In this document: positions 26,039 to 34,161 of the stretch, piece by piece
Numbering within the stretch: the first letter of the stretch is position 1
Layout: every line of letters begins with the position of its first letter
Assembly: GCF_030818415.1 (NCBI RefSeq)
Contig: NZ_JAUTAE010000001.1
Coordinates: forward strand, 3,622,001 to 3,686,000
From: Sphingomonas sp. SORGH_AS_0950
GTDB lineage: Bacteria; Pseudomonadota; Alphaproteobacteria; Sphingomonadales; Sphingomonadaceae
DNA: 64,000 nt
Direction: 5' to 3'
Notes under the pieces: model-generated
The model's input: the letters and a program-made list of their open reading frames with translations, nothing else
Told to the model about the DNA's origin: nothing
Database searches by the model: none
Position numbers and translations under genes: made by a program

Positions 26039-27196
26039 TCAGCGAAGCGGCCGGAAGAAAGCGCGTATCTCCTCCGCGAGGGCTGCCGGTTGCTCGAGCG
26101 CCGCAAAATGCCCGCCCTTGGGCATCGTGCTCCAGCGCTGAACATCAAACACCCGCTCGACCCAGCTGCGTGGAGGCATCGGCAGCTCTCGCGGGAAGAC
26201 AGCCACGCCGAGCGGCACCAGCACCTTTTCGCCGGAAGCGAACGCCAGCGGGTTGAACCGGTTTTCTTTATACAGCCGCAGCGATGCGTCGATCGTACCG
26301 GAGAACCAGTACAGGGCGATGTTGGTGATGATCGTCTCCAGCGGGATCACGCTGTCGAGATCGCCGTCGTGGTCGCTCCAGGCATCGAACTTCTCGATCA
26401 TCCATGCGGCAAGCCCGATCGGGCTGTCCGACAGCGCATAAGCCAGTGTCTGCGGTTTGGTGCCGTGCAGCGCCGCATAGGCACCATTCTCGGCTGCAAA
26501 CATCCTTGCCCGATCAAGGAAAGCCTGCTCGTCCGAAGTGATGGGTTCGACCGCTTCATCGATACAGGGTGCAAAGCTGCTAGGGATGTAATTCACGTGA
26601 ACGCCGGTCAATGCCTCAGGTCGCTGCCGTGCAAGCCACAGGGACACGCCTGCGCCAATGTCGCCACCCTGCGCTCCATAGCGATCATAGCCCAACTCAG
26701 CCATCAGGTTCGCCCACATGCCGGCGATGGTCCTAGCGCTCACGCCGGACGACTGCGGCGCCTGACTCAAACCGTATCCCGGCAGGGAGGGCACCACCAC
26801 GTCAAACGCGTCCGTCGCGTGCCCCCCATGCGCCGCCGGGTCGGTGAGGAGCGGCAGGATACGCTCCATCTCGACGAACGATCCTGGCCATCCGTGAGTC
26901 ATCACGAGCGGGATGGGTGCGGGGCCAACGCCGCGCTGATGGACATAATGAATGTTCAGCCCGTCGATGCGGGAGATGAAATGCGGAAGCCGGTTGAGCC
27001 GTGCTTCTGTGGCGCGCCAATCAAAGCCATCGGCCCACCGATCCGCCAATCGCCGTACCAGCCGTAGACTGGCGCCGTCCTCGCCGCTGTCGGGATCGAT
27101 GGGGTCGAGCAGGCGCGCTGCAATCACGCGGCGCCGCAAATCGCTCAGCGCCTCATCCGTGATCGCGATCCTGTGCTCCCGTGCCGCCACTGTCAT
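26039..27196 (-). CDS. Epoxide hydrolase (EHN-type alpha/beta hydrolase)
   Basis: A 385-residue alpha/beta hydrolase that opens epoxides to diols. An N-terminal epoxide-hydrolase N domain (AITDEALSDLRRRVIAARLL, and WRATEARLNRLPHFISRIDG) precedes the core. The oxyanion-hole motif HGWPGS starts at residue 101, the nucleophile is D179 in AQGGDIGAGVS, and the catalytic histidine lies in MPKGGHFAALEQP near residue 365. Length and order match juvenile-hormone/microsomal-type bacterial hydrolases. It has no signal peptide, so it is cytosolic. It stands alone with repeat copies on both sides; the natural substrate is unknown. Confidence 0.92.
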   Translation of the reverse strand: MTVAAREHRIAITDEALSDLRRRVIAARLLDPIDPDSGEDGASLRLVRRLADRWADGFDWRATEARLNRLPHFISRIDGLNIHYVHQRGVGPAPIPLVMTHGWPGSFVEMERILPLLTDPAAHGGHATDAFDVVVPSLPGYGLSQAPQSSGVSARTIAGMWANLMAELGYDRYGAQGGDIGAGVSLWLARQRPEALTGVHVNYIPSSFAPCIDEAVEPITSDEQAFLDRARMFAAENGAYAALHGTKPQTLAYALSDSPIGLAAWMIEKFDAWSDHDGDLDSVIPLETIITNIALYWFSGTIDASLRLYKENRFNPLAFASGEKVLVPLGVAVFPRELPMPPRSWVERVFDVQRWSTMPKGGHFAALEQPAALAEEIRAFFRPLR

Positions 27197-27300
27197 TCCT
27201 CTTCATCTCGGATCGGACATCTAAGTAGAGGTTCCGACCCACTAGGCAGCCGGTTTAGCATCTCCTTTGCCAAACAAGGCAACACCCTGGGTTTCTCGGA

Positions 27301-27355
27301 AACGAGCGGCAATCGAGACGGCCGGGGTTTTCTCATTGGGATCCCAATCGGCAAG
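27301..27355 (+). repeat. Dispersed stem-loop repeat, copy 4
   Basis: GGCAATCGAGACGGCCGGGG followed by TTTTCTCATTGGGATCCCAA. Partly diverged; it lies between the hydrolase start and the recombinase stop. Confidence 0.6.
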
Positions 27356-27381
27356 GGTTGCGACCGTTGCAGCAGGCTGGC

Positions 27382-27936
27382 TTAGCTGCCTGATGGGCAA
27401 TGCCGATAAAAAGTCGATAAGCCAACCTGCAGCAATTTAGCGATTTTGGCAGGTTTGTCTCCTGCCGCCAGCAGCTTCCGCGCGGTATCGATCTTGTCGG
27501 CCGTCATAGTTGGCTTACGGCCTCCACCGGTGCCTCCCTTCGCCCGGGCTGCTGCCAACCCAGCGATCGTACGTTCCCTAATGAGCTCTCTCTCCATTTC
27601 GGCGACTGACGCGAGGATGTGAAAGAGCAGCCGTCCGGAAGGGGTGGCGGTATCGAAACCATCGGTTAGGGACCGAAAGTCGATCTTCCGATCGGAAAGA
27701 CCCGCGGCAAGGTCGATAAGGCCCCGGATGGAACGACCAAGCCGGTCGAGTTTCCATATCACGAGCGTGTCTCCGGTGCGCAGGAATTGCAGAGCTTCCG
27801 TCAAACCCGGTCGATCAGTCTTCGCACCGCTCGCCTTATCGGCGAATATTCTCTCGCAACCGGCCCTGGCTAGCGCATCCGTCTGCAGTGCCAAATCCTG
27901 GTCGATGGTCGACACACGAGCATAGCCTATCAGCAT
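27382..27936 (-). CDS. Serine recombinase (resolvase/invertase)
   Basis: A 184-residue small serine recombinase that cuts and rejoins DNA through a 5' phosphoserine. The catalytic serine lies in MLIGYARVSTIDQDLALQTD, with later arginine motifs WKLDRLGRS and EMERELIRERT. A C-terminal helix-turn-helix follows (KIDTARKLLAAGDKPAKIAK, LLQVGLSTFYRHCPSGS). The start at 27936 fits the family. No transposase, inverted repeat pair or invertible segment is obvious around it, so it may be the remnant of a Tn3-type element or a lone invertase. It ends about 45 bp downstream of the MFS stop on the same strand. Confidence 0.9.
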   Translation of the reverse strand: MLIGYARVSTIDQDLALQTDALARAGCERIFADKASGAKTDRPGLTEALQFLRTGDTLVIWKLDRLGRSIRGLIDLAAGLSDRKIDFRSLTDGFDTATPSGRLLFHILASVAEMERELIRERTIAGLAAARAKGGTGGGRKPTMTADKIDTARKLLAAGDKPAKIAKLLQVGLSTFYRHCPSGS

Positions 27937-27979
27937 CTTGATTGTCCGTTGACGTTCTCGAACCGCCGTGCGCTTCGGC

Positions 27980-29491
27980 CTAAATCGCCGACACCTCATG
28001 AGCGTCGACGCGCCGCAAGGTCACGAACACCAGCACTGCGGACGCGCAAGTTACGCCAGCGAGGACGTATAGGAGAACCGCGAAGCCGCTCGCATAACTC
28101 TCCTTCAGTGCCTCGGCCGATGCACCCAGCCGGATGGCCCGGCCAAGGTCGCCGGTAACCAGATGCTGGGCCAAAAGCGGCCGGACCTGAGCGGAGCCGA
28201 TCGTAAGCCGATCGAGGTGCCAGCGCACCAGGGCCGCCAATCCCGCCGTTACGCTCGCCAGCGCGATGCCCTCACCCGCGACCCTGGTGGTGTTGAAGAT
28301 ACCCGTGGCCATGCCGGCACGTTCCGACGGCACGACCGCGACCGACAGGCCGTCCATCAATCCCCATGGCAATCCGGCCCCCATGCCGATCAGAAGCATC
28401 GCCGGCACCGGTGTCGCGCCGGACCCGGGACCGCACAGCGACAGCCAGAGCAGACCTGCGCTTGCTACTAGCAAACCGGCCGCCGATAAGCTCCCTGCCG
28501 AGTGCCGACGCGCCAGCCGTACCGCCAGCGTCGGCGCGACCAGCATTGGCGCCGACAAGCCGAGCATGCGCACCCCTGCGTGGGTTTCGGTCATGCCTTC
28601 GACACCGATGAACCGCAGCGGCAGCAGAACCAGCAGCACGACAAAGCAGTAGCAGGTCGCGATCGGCAGCAACTGCACCCCCAGGACGCGGGGATAGCGC
28701 AAAAGGTTAAGATCGAGCAGCGGCGCCGTGCTACGGCGCTCTACGCGAACGAAAAGTGCAAACCCGCCAATGGAGGCAAGGAGCAGCCCTGCCATTGGCA
28801 TGCTGGTCCAACCCCAGACCGGTCCTTGAAGTATGAAAAGGGTGAGGCAGGAGAGCGCGATGGAGAAGGCCGCTGCGCCCAGCCAGTCCATCGCAGACGA
28901 CTCCGCTGCACGAGTTTCGCGCAGCGACCCCGCCCCGAGCAGAAGCGCAAGGGCCGCCACGCCCGTCGGCGCGGCGAACACCGCACGCCACCCGAACGCC
29001 TCCATCAGTATGCCAGCGACCAGTGGCCCAAATGCCAGGCCGATGCCAAAGGTGGTGCCCAGCAGGCTGAATGCCCGCGCGCGTGCCGACCCGGTGACCT
29101 CTTGCGCCAAGGCCGCGGTTCCCCCCGCCAGGGCCCCAGCTGCACCGACGCCCTGCACGGCGCGCAGCAGATCAATCCAACCGAGTGTCGGCGCCAAGCT
29201 CAGCATAAAGGAGGCGACACCGAACAGACCGACGCCTGCGATGAACACCCGCTTGCGGCCCCAGCGATCGGCCAGCGTACCTGCAGTCATCAGCAGCCCA
29301 CCGAACGTCAGCATGAAGGCGTTCGTGATCCAGGCGAGCCCCGGCAGGTCGCCGCCCAGCAAATGCCCGATCGCAGGCGTTGCCACCGCTCCGCCGGAAA
29401 AACTCATGGGCAGGATGAGGGCGGCTGTGCACACCGCAGCCAAAGCGGCACGGGGGCGGGTGACGGCAGGATTACGAGATGAGCTGGTCAT
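27980..29491 (-). CDS. MFS drug transporter, DHA2 (14-helix) type
   Basis: A 503-residue efflux pump of the EmrB/QacA group. The start MTSSSRNPAV (29491) has GGAGG 10 bp upstream. Hydrophobic segments fit 14 helices. The loop motif after helix 2 is TLADRWGRKRVFIAGVGLFG, and a helix 5 region QGVGAAGALAGGTAALAQEV matches the motif C area of exporters. It is divergent from a LysR gene, with about 100 bp between them. Export of a toxic compound is expected; the compound is unknown. No membrane-fusion partner is encoded nearby, so it may act alone in the inner membrane. Confidence 0.9.
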   Translation of the reverse strand: MTSSSRNPAVTRPRAALAAVCTAALILPMSFSGGAVATPAIGHLLGGDLPGLAWITNAFMLTFGGLLMTAGTLADRWGRKRVFIAGVGLFGVASFMLSLAPTLGWIDLLRAVQGVGAAGALAGGTAALAQEVTGSARARAFSLLGTTFGIGLAFGPLVAGILMEAFGWRAVFAAPTGVAALALLLGAGSLRETRAAESSAMDWLGAAAFSIALSCLTLFILQGPVWGWTSMPMAGLLLASIGGFALFVRVERRSTAPLLDLNLLRYPRVLGVQLLPIATCYCFVVLLVLLPLRFIGVEGMTETHAGVRMLGLSAPMLVAPTLAVRLARRHSAGSLSAAGLLVASAGLLWLSLCGPGSGATPVPAMLLIGMGAGLPWGLMDGLSVAVVPSERAGMATGIFNTTRVAGEGIALASVTAGLAALVRWHLDRLTIGSAQVRPLLAQHLVTGDLGRAIRLGASAEALKESYASGFAVLLYVLAGVTCASAVLVFVTLRRVDAHEVSAI

Positions 29492-29591
29492 ATGCGGGAT
29501 ACCTCCGCGCACCGCCTTATCTCACGAACCCAGGGCGATAATCAGGTCAGTTGGACTTGGTCTATATCCTTTTCGGCTATAATCTGCTGAC

Positions 29592-30482
29592 GTGGATCAT
29601 CTGCTCGGCATCACCAGCTTTGTTCGAACGGCGGAACTGCAGAGCTTCGTCGGCGCAGCTCGTGCGCTCGGGCTCTCGCCATCCGCTGTCGGTAAGAACG
29701 TCGCCAAACTCGAAGCAGCACTTAATGTGCGCCTTCTGCATCGCACCACCCGTCGCGTCCGCCTCACCGATGAAGGCGCGCTGTTCCTGGAGCGCTGCCG
29801 CCGCATTCTGGATGATCTGCGCGAGGCGGAGATTGCCGTATCGGACGCGGGGGCGATACCGCGTGGCACCCTTCGGGTCAGCTTGCCCACGATTGGCTAT
29901 CGGTTTCTCGTCCCGCACCTGCCCGCATTTTGCGCTGCCTATCCGCACATCGAGCTCGACCTGCATTGCAATGATCGACTGGTCGACCTGATCGAAGAAG
30001 GCATAGACGTGGCGATACGTGGCGGTGAACTGGCCGCGTCGTCGCTGATCGCGCGCAAGCTCGGCTCCTTTTCTTTCGTGCTGTGCGCGTCTCCTGCCTA
30101 CATAAACACGTACGGCCAACCTCGCTCGGTCGATGCCTTGGCGACCTATGACGCCGTGCGCTTCCGCTATCCGGGCTCTGGGCAGTTACAGCCTTGGCCT
30201 CTCGAACTCGACCGACACCCGCGTACAGTCCTGGCATGCAGCAACATGGAGGGCGTACGCGCTGCGGCGATCAACGGTCTGGGCATCGCATATATGCCTG
30301 ACTTCCTGGCGGCAGATGCCGTTCGGACTGGTGAGCTCTGCCACCTGCTGGAGGACAAGGTGCGCTCCGAAGGCCAATTCTCACTCGTATGGCCCTCCGG
30401 CCGCCTGGTATCATCGCGGCTGCGGGCCTTCATCGACTTTGCCACTGTCAACCTGTTCCAAGACCGTGTGGTAACTCAGTAG
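29592..30482 (+). CDS. LysR family transcriptional regulator
   Basis: A 296-residue LysR regulator starting with GTG at 29592 (MDHLLGITSFVRTAELQSFV). The winged helix continues GAARALGLSPSAVGKNVAKL and EAALNVRLLHRTTRRVRLTD. The effector domain has the usual GTLRVSLPTIGYRFLVPHLP. It is divergent from the DHA2 pump and probably regulates it. Close relatives in this subgroup control oxidoreductase or efflux genes in response to quinone-like or electrophilic compounds, but this is not specific. Confidence 0.9.
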   Translation: MDHLLGITSFVRTAELQSFVGAARALGLSPSAVGKNVAKLEAALNVRLLHRTTRRVRLTDEGALFLERCRRILDDLREAEIAVSDAGAIPRGTLRVSLPTIGYRFLVPHLPAFCAAYPHIELDLHCNDRLVDLIEEGIDVAIRGGELAASSLIARKLGSFSFVLCASPAYINTYGQPRSVDALATYDAVRFRYPGSGQLQPWPLELDRHPRTVLACSNMEGVRAAAINGLGIAYMPDFLAADAVRTGELCHLLEDKVRSEGQFSLVWPSGRLVSSRLRAFIDFATVNLFQDRVVTQ

Positions 30483-30945
30483 AATGGCATGAGCGTCAGG
30501 GTTGATGGACTAAGCCACCCATTCTCATAATGGCACCTTTTTGAGAAAGAGCTGGCTGTCTCGCTGACCGTTCGTTTGTGGAAAGCCTGGCGCGGTTCAG
30601 TGAAATGAGGACGCGGCGTCATACTCACCGGAGAGGGATGGAATGAGAGTCGGGCGCTAAGGAATTCTGCGCCGCTGCCGCACCTATGCCAGCGCGACGA
30701 CGCTCTCTCACCGCTTAAGATAGGTCAAAGAGATTTATTGCTCTGTCGGTGCATTCGAGGCCGACCTATTTATTGCAACAAGGCGTCTAATTCATGGCGT
30801 TTGTATACACGCGCTCGATGGTTAATTCGTGCCCTTCGCCGGAAGCGCTGCGCGAGATCGTCACAAAGCGCAATCCATCCCCGCAGATTTAATCGGGGCA
30901 TTCAACTTTATAAGTTTTCCGATTTCAAGAATGCGAGACATAGCA
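30483..30945. other. Intergenic region before the nucleoside permease-like gene
   Basis: About 460 bp, AT-richer than its surroundings towards the end. It contains a weak repeat copy at 30540-30582 and no supported gene. The promoter of the downstream gene must lie in it. Confidence 0.55.
30540..30582 (-). repeat. Dispersed stem-loop repeat, degenerate copy 5
   Basis: GGCTGTCTCGCTGACCGTTC on the + strand matches the loop and one arm of the consensus in reverse orientation. The outer arms are not conserved. Confidence 0.4.
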
Positions 30946-32106
30946 ATGCAATCTTTCATTCGTTCATCTATCCTCTCCCTCTCCCTCTCCCTCTCCCTTG
31001 CTGTCTCACTGCTAACGCCAGCGATGGCGCAGGAGCCATCGGTGCCCTCCTTACCCGTGAACCAGCGAGTACCGGTGAAGGTTGTCGTCGTTGCAAATTT
31101 TGAGCCGGGGAAGGACACAGGTGACGTTCCCGGCGAATTCCAATTATGGGCCGAACGCGAACATCTGAATGAAGTCATCCCGTTGCCGGGTGCGACGCAC
31201 CCCCTGCGACGAAATGCGCAGGGACTTTACGGCATGGTCTGGGGCGGTACCGGCACCCTATTCAGCGACAATGGCCAGCAGTTGATCGGCCTGTTGATGG
31301 ACCCCCGTTTCGACTTCACCAAGACATATTGGCTGTTCACGTGTATTTCGGGTGTCGATCCTGCCGTTGCATCCGTAGGTAGCGCGGCATGGGCGCGCTG
31401 GGTGGTACAGGGCGATACGCTGCGCGAGTTCGACGATCGCGAAGTGCCGGAATCTTGGCCCTATGGACTTTTCGCGATTGGTGCGGACAGGCCCGATATG
31501 CTGCCGACCAATGGCAACAGTTTTGGCGGAAGCGACGACACATCTGGGCTGGGCATGGCGATCGAGTTGAACCAGGGCCTTGCACGCTGGGCATTTGAAC
31601 GGACACGTTCAATCCAAATCCCCGATTCTCCCGCGCTTCGCGAGGCGCGCGCCGCATGGAAAGGATATCCCAACGCCCAGCGCCCGCCGTTTGTCCTAAT
31701 GGGTGAAACGCTGGGGTCTCGCCGTTACTGGCATGGTCCGGGGCGCACCAAGTGGGCACGCGACTGGGTCAAGTTGTGGACGCAAAACAAGGGTGTTTTT
31801 GCCATGACCAATATGGAAAGCCAGACATTGGCTGGCGCCATCGAACTTGGTGGAAAACTCAAGCTGGTGGATCCGGCACGCGTCATGGTCCTGCGCACGG
31901 GCAGCAATCCGTCAATGCCGCCGCCCGGAACGTCGGCAATCGCCAGTGTCGGTGATGAAGGCCCAGGACAAATGGCGGCTTACGAAGCCAATTACCGCGT
32001 TGGCGTTCCTGTCGTCCACGAACTGCTCGCCCACTGGGACATCTATGCCAAAAATATACCGAGCGTCGATCCAAGCTCAAATGATCCGCAAAACTCCTCT
32101 CGGTAA
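30946..32106 (+). CDS. Purine nucleoside permease-like protein
   Basis: A 386-residue exported protein with the purine nucleoside permease (NUP) pattern: VKVVVVANFEPGKDTGDVPG, EFQLWAEREHLNEVIPLPGA, TYWLFTCISGVDPAVASVGS, ARWVVQGDTLREFDDREVPE, and a C-terminal MTNMESQTLAGAIEL. The start at 30946 gives a signal peptide MQSFIRSSILSLSLSLSLAV then SLLTPAMAQ. Related yeast and bacterial proteins bind or hydrolyse purine nucleosides. The signal peptide is encoded in part by a run of CTCCCT units (30972-30999). The fold is related to nucleoside phosphorylases, so an enzymatic role in the periplasm is as likely as transport. Confidence 0.87.
   Translation: MQSFIRSSILSLSLSLSLAVSLLTPAMAQEPSVPSLPVNQRVPVKVVVVANFEPGKDTGDVPGEFQLWAEREHLNEVIPLPGATHPLRRNAQGLYGMVWGGTGTLFSDNGQQLIGLLMDPRFDFTKTYWLFTCISGVDPAVASVGSAAWARWVVQGDTLREFDDREVPESWPYGLFAIGADRPDMLPTNGNSFGGSDDTSGLGMAIELNQGLARWAFERTRSIQIPDSPALREARAAWKGYPNAQRPPFVLMGETLGSRRYWHGPGRTKWARDWVKLWTQNKGVFAMTNMESQTLAGAIELGGKLKLVDPARVMVLRTGSNPSMPPPGTSAIASVGDEGPGQMAAYEANYRVGVPVVHELLAHWDIYAKNIPSVDPSSNDPQNSSR
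30972..30999 (+). repeat. CTCCCT tandem repeat in signal-peptide coding region
   Basis: About four and a half units of CTCCCT encode Ser-Leu repeats in the hydrophobic core of the signal peptide. A change of one unit keeps the frame and alters core length by two residues. Confidence 0.8.
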
Positions 32107-32303
32107 GGCATGCCTAGATGTTTGATCCCGCAGTTTGTTGGGGCGATCCTTTCGTTGGCAGGGAAGGATGTCGCCTGGGACAGGTACGTCATGTGTGCGT
32201 CCCGACCACGCATGACGCCCGAGCTGGGGCGTTAAATAGATAGACCTATATACGCTAACGCCCCGTCACCGCGCCGTTAACGCGTCCCGATTGGGTTCCT
32301 TAT

Positions 32304-32323
32304 GGGACCGCCGTGGCGGTCCC
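32304..32323. terminator. Hairpin in the gap after the permease-like gene
   Basis: GGGACCGCC and GGCGGTCCC form a perfect 9-bp stem with a 2-base loop. It lies about 200 bp past the permease-like stop and has no clear T-run, so the terminator role is uncertain. Confidence 0.4.
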
Positions 32324-32360
32324 TCTGAACCTTCCCAATCGGAAAGCGGTTAACCCATGC

Positions 32361-32386
32361 GGCCGCGCCCTTGAGCGGGCGCGGCC
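32361..32386 (-). terminator. GC-rich hairpin after the YunG-like gene
   Basis: GGCCGCGCCC and GGGCGCGGCC are perfect 10-bp arms around a 6-base loop, starting 8 bp past the stop of the minus-strand gene. A T-run is lacking, but position and strength fit a terminator. Confidence 0.5.
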
Positions 32387-32393
32387 TGCACTA

Positions 32394-32762
32394 TCAGGAT
32401 TGCGCTTGAAGCCGGCGCTTAACTGCTTCGTACTTTTCCGGCGTGGTGTCGCGCATCGCCGCGTCACGAGAAGACGGATTGTCGTCAAACGGGATGGGTT
32501 CGGGAAACTGACTTACCGTCAAATCCCACCGCGTGCCGTCAATGAGATTGTAGAAGTGCGTGCCGCCAACGGTCTTAGTAGTAAGAATGTCGCCCCCGAA
32601 ATGATCCTGAACGATCAAAGCCGTAACGCTGCAATGGTTCTTCGCAGGGTTCTCGGCGGACCAGCTTTCAGGAGGACTCGCGGTTTCGGCGGACCAAGCC
32701 GCTCGGAGCTTCCGATATAGCTCGATCGGACTGTTGAAGAGCTTTGCCGGTGTATCGTTCAT
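32394..32762 (-). CDS. YunG-like hypothetical protein
   Basis: A 122-residue cytosolic protein. The start MNDTPAKLFNSPIELYRKLR (32762) is preferred over the longer open frame. The central pattern NPAKNHCSVTALIVQDHFGG followed by DILTTKTVGGTHFYNLIDGT and RWDLTVSQF matches the YunG family, named from Bacillus, which has a conserved Cys and His reminiscent of a papain-like or transglutaminase-like core (C in NHCSVTAL, H in GTHFYN, D in RWDLT). Whether this is an active enzyme is unknown. It stands alone, with strong hairpins downstream and a repeat copy upstream. Confidence 0.75.
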   Translation of the reverse strand: MNDTPAKLFNSPIELYRKLRAAWSAETASPPESWSAENPAKNHCSVTALIVQDHFGGDILTTKTVGGTHFYNLIDGTRWDLTVSQFPEPIPFDDNPSSRDAAMRDTTPEKYEAVKRRLQAQS

Positions 32763-32843
32763 GTTGCATCCAATGGAGTTTAGGCTACCGACTCTCCCCT
32801 TAGACAAGGCGACGCAATAGTCCGCCGCCCAGCGGCCCATTTT

Positions 32844-32900
32844 TCGATCCCAATGGGAATGCCTGCGCCGTCTCGCTGGCCGTTCCCACTCGGGACGGCC
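32844..32900 (-). repeat. Dispersed stem-loop repeat, copy 6
   Basis: Reverse orientation: CCCAATGGGAATGCCTGCGC then CGTCTCGCTGGCCGTTCCCA. Nearly identical to the copy at 59940. GCCTGCG pairs with CGCTGGC across CCGTCT. Confidence 0.8.
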
Positions 32901-32928
32901 GTAACCGTTCCAAGTGGGAACCTTCAGA

Positions 32929-33732
32929 TCAAAGTGGCTTCAATGCCAACGTTGCAAGGAAGGTCGGCAGGTACTGGTCGATGACGAAGCGCGGGGCCGG
33001 TGCACGGGCCTCCGCAAATCCTGCGATCCTGAAACCTGCCTCGGTCTGGCCACCAATCTGATCGGTCAGGCTATGACCGTAGACCAGTGCTTCGCCACGC
33101 TCGACCTTTGCCTCTAGTTCGTTGACCTCCATGTCCTCGATATCTGCATAGGGCAGGGCGTATATCGGACGAATAAGCCCCTGCTCTCGCCATTGGGGAT
33201 CGCGGTCGCCCACGAAGACGACCGGGTTGTAGAAGCTCGCCAGCAGCCGCCCGCCCTTGCGAAGGGTCCGGTAACATTCCCTCCAGACAGGCCGAATATC
33301 TGGCACGTAGAGATTGGAAATGGGATGGAAGATGATGTCGAACGACTCGTCCGGAAACACGGACAGGTCGCGCATGTCGCCCCGGATCGTGGACAAGGCT
33401 AGGCCCTCCCGTGCTGCCACCAAGCGGTCCTGCTCCAACTGCCCTTCGGACGCATCCAGGACGGTGACGGTTGCGCCCGCCGCAGCAAGAAGGGGGGCTT
33501 GTTGACCACCAGCGGACGCAAGGCAAAGCACGTCGCGGCCTGCCACCTGCCCCAGCCAATGGCCGGGCATATCGTCCGGTATCAATCGCACCGACCAATC
33601 GCCTCGACGGGCTGCTGCAATGGCCTGCGGAGACACCGGGCGGGACCATTCGCAATCCTGTGCTGCGAGCTTGTCCCAAGCCGCTTGATTATGCGCTACG
33701 ATGCTATCCGGCGAGCGGTTTGAAAATGTCAT
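32929..33732 (-). CDS. SAM-dependent methyltransferase, class I
   Basis: A 267-residue methyltransferase with the Rossmann-like fold. The SAM-binding motif I region reads GRDVLCLASAGGQQAPLLAA, motif II-like VTVLDASEGQLEQDRLVA carries the acidic residue that binds the SAM ribose, and SLSTIRGDMRDLSVF fits the post-II segment. The substrate-binding C-terminal half is not diagnostic. Similar proteins act on small molecules; no partner gene is adjacent, so the substrate is unknown. The N-terminal NQAAWDKLAAQDCEWSRPVS is common to this subgroup. Confidence 0.88.
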   Translation of the reverse strand: MTFSNRSPDSIVAHNQAAWDKLAAQDCEWSRPVSPQAIAAARRGDWSVRLIPDDMPGHWLGQVAGRDVLCLASAGGQQAPLLAAAGATVTVLDASEGQLEQDRLVAAREGLALSTIRGDMRDLSVFPDESFDIIFHPISNLYVPDIRPVWRECYRTLRKGGRLLASFYNPVVFVGDRDPQWREQGLIRPIYALPYADIEDMEVNELEAKVERGEALVYGHSLTDQIGGQTEAGFRIAGFAEARAPAPRFVIDQYLPTFLATLALKPL

Positions 33733-34120
33733 AATGATACCTGTTGGATTGCTCGTTCTGACTCAGCCACCCGTGCAAGATTGGGGCGCGTTGGAACAAG
33801 CGAGTTGACACAAAACGAAGTCATGCCCGCGCCATTTGGCCAACGGCTCAAACGGGAGCGCGCGATGCGCAATCGGCCGATACGACTTCGTTACAGGATC
33901 ACTGTCAGGGCACTCCGATATCGCGAAACAGATAAGTGTGAGCCGCTTGAAAAGCAAATCGGTCAAACGGCCGGTGTCTCAAAACTCGATGGTTCATCGA
34001 GAATGGTGTGTTAGCCGTGCCAGGCGGTCCACAGCTGCAGAGGCACTCCGTCTCAGAGCGGTGGGTGCGCGTCTAGCAGGTTCCGGCGGCAATTGAGGCT
34101 GTACTAAACCGACTTTGCGC
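33733..34120. other. Intergenic region before the siderophore receptor
   Basis: About 390 bp with no supported gene. The promoter for the iron-regulated receptor lies at its right end next to the Fur box. No stem-loop repeat is present. Confidence 0.5.
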
Positions 34121-34122
34121 GC

Positions 34123-34143
34123 TAATGAGAATCGTTCTTATTA
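34123..34143. promoter_or_regulatory. Fur box
   Basis: AATGAGAATCGTTCTTATT (34124-34142) has two near-perfect inverted 8-base arms, AATGAGAA and TTCTTATT, around TCG. It closely matches the Fur consensus of GATAATGATAATCATTATC. It ends right before an ATG at 34144. Confidence 0.82.
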
Positions 34144-34161
34144 ATGCTCAGGGGGGCAAAG

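Noticed and set aside
27382..27936. Serine recombinase as driver of a local invertible switch
   Set aside because: No pair of inverted recombination sites around it could be found by eye.
30972..30999. CTCCCT repeats as a CRISPR-like array
   Set aside because: Units are 6 bp and contiguous, with no spacers and no cas genes in the window; it is a simple tandem repeat in coding sequence.
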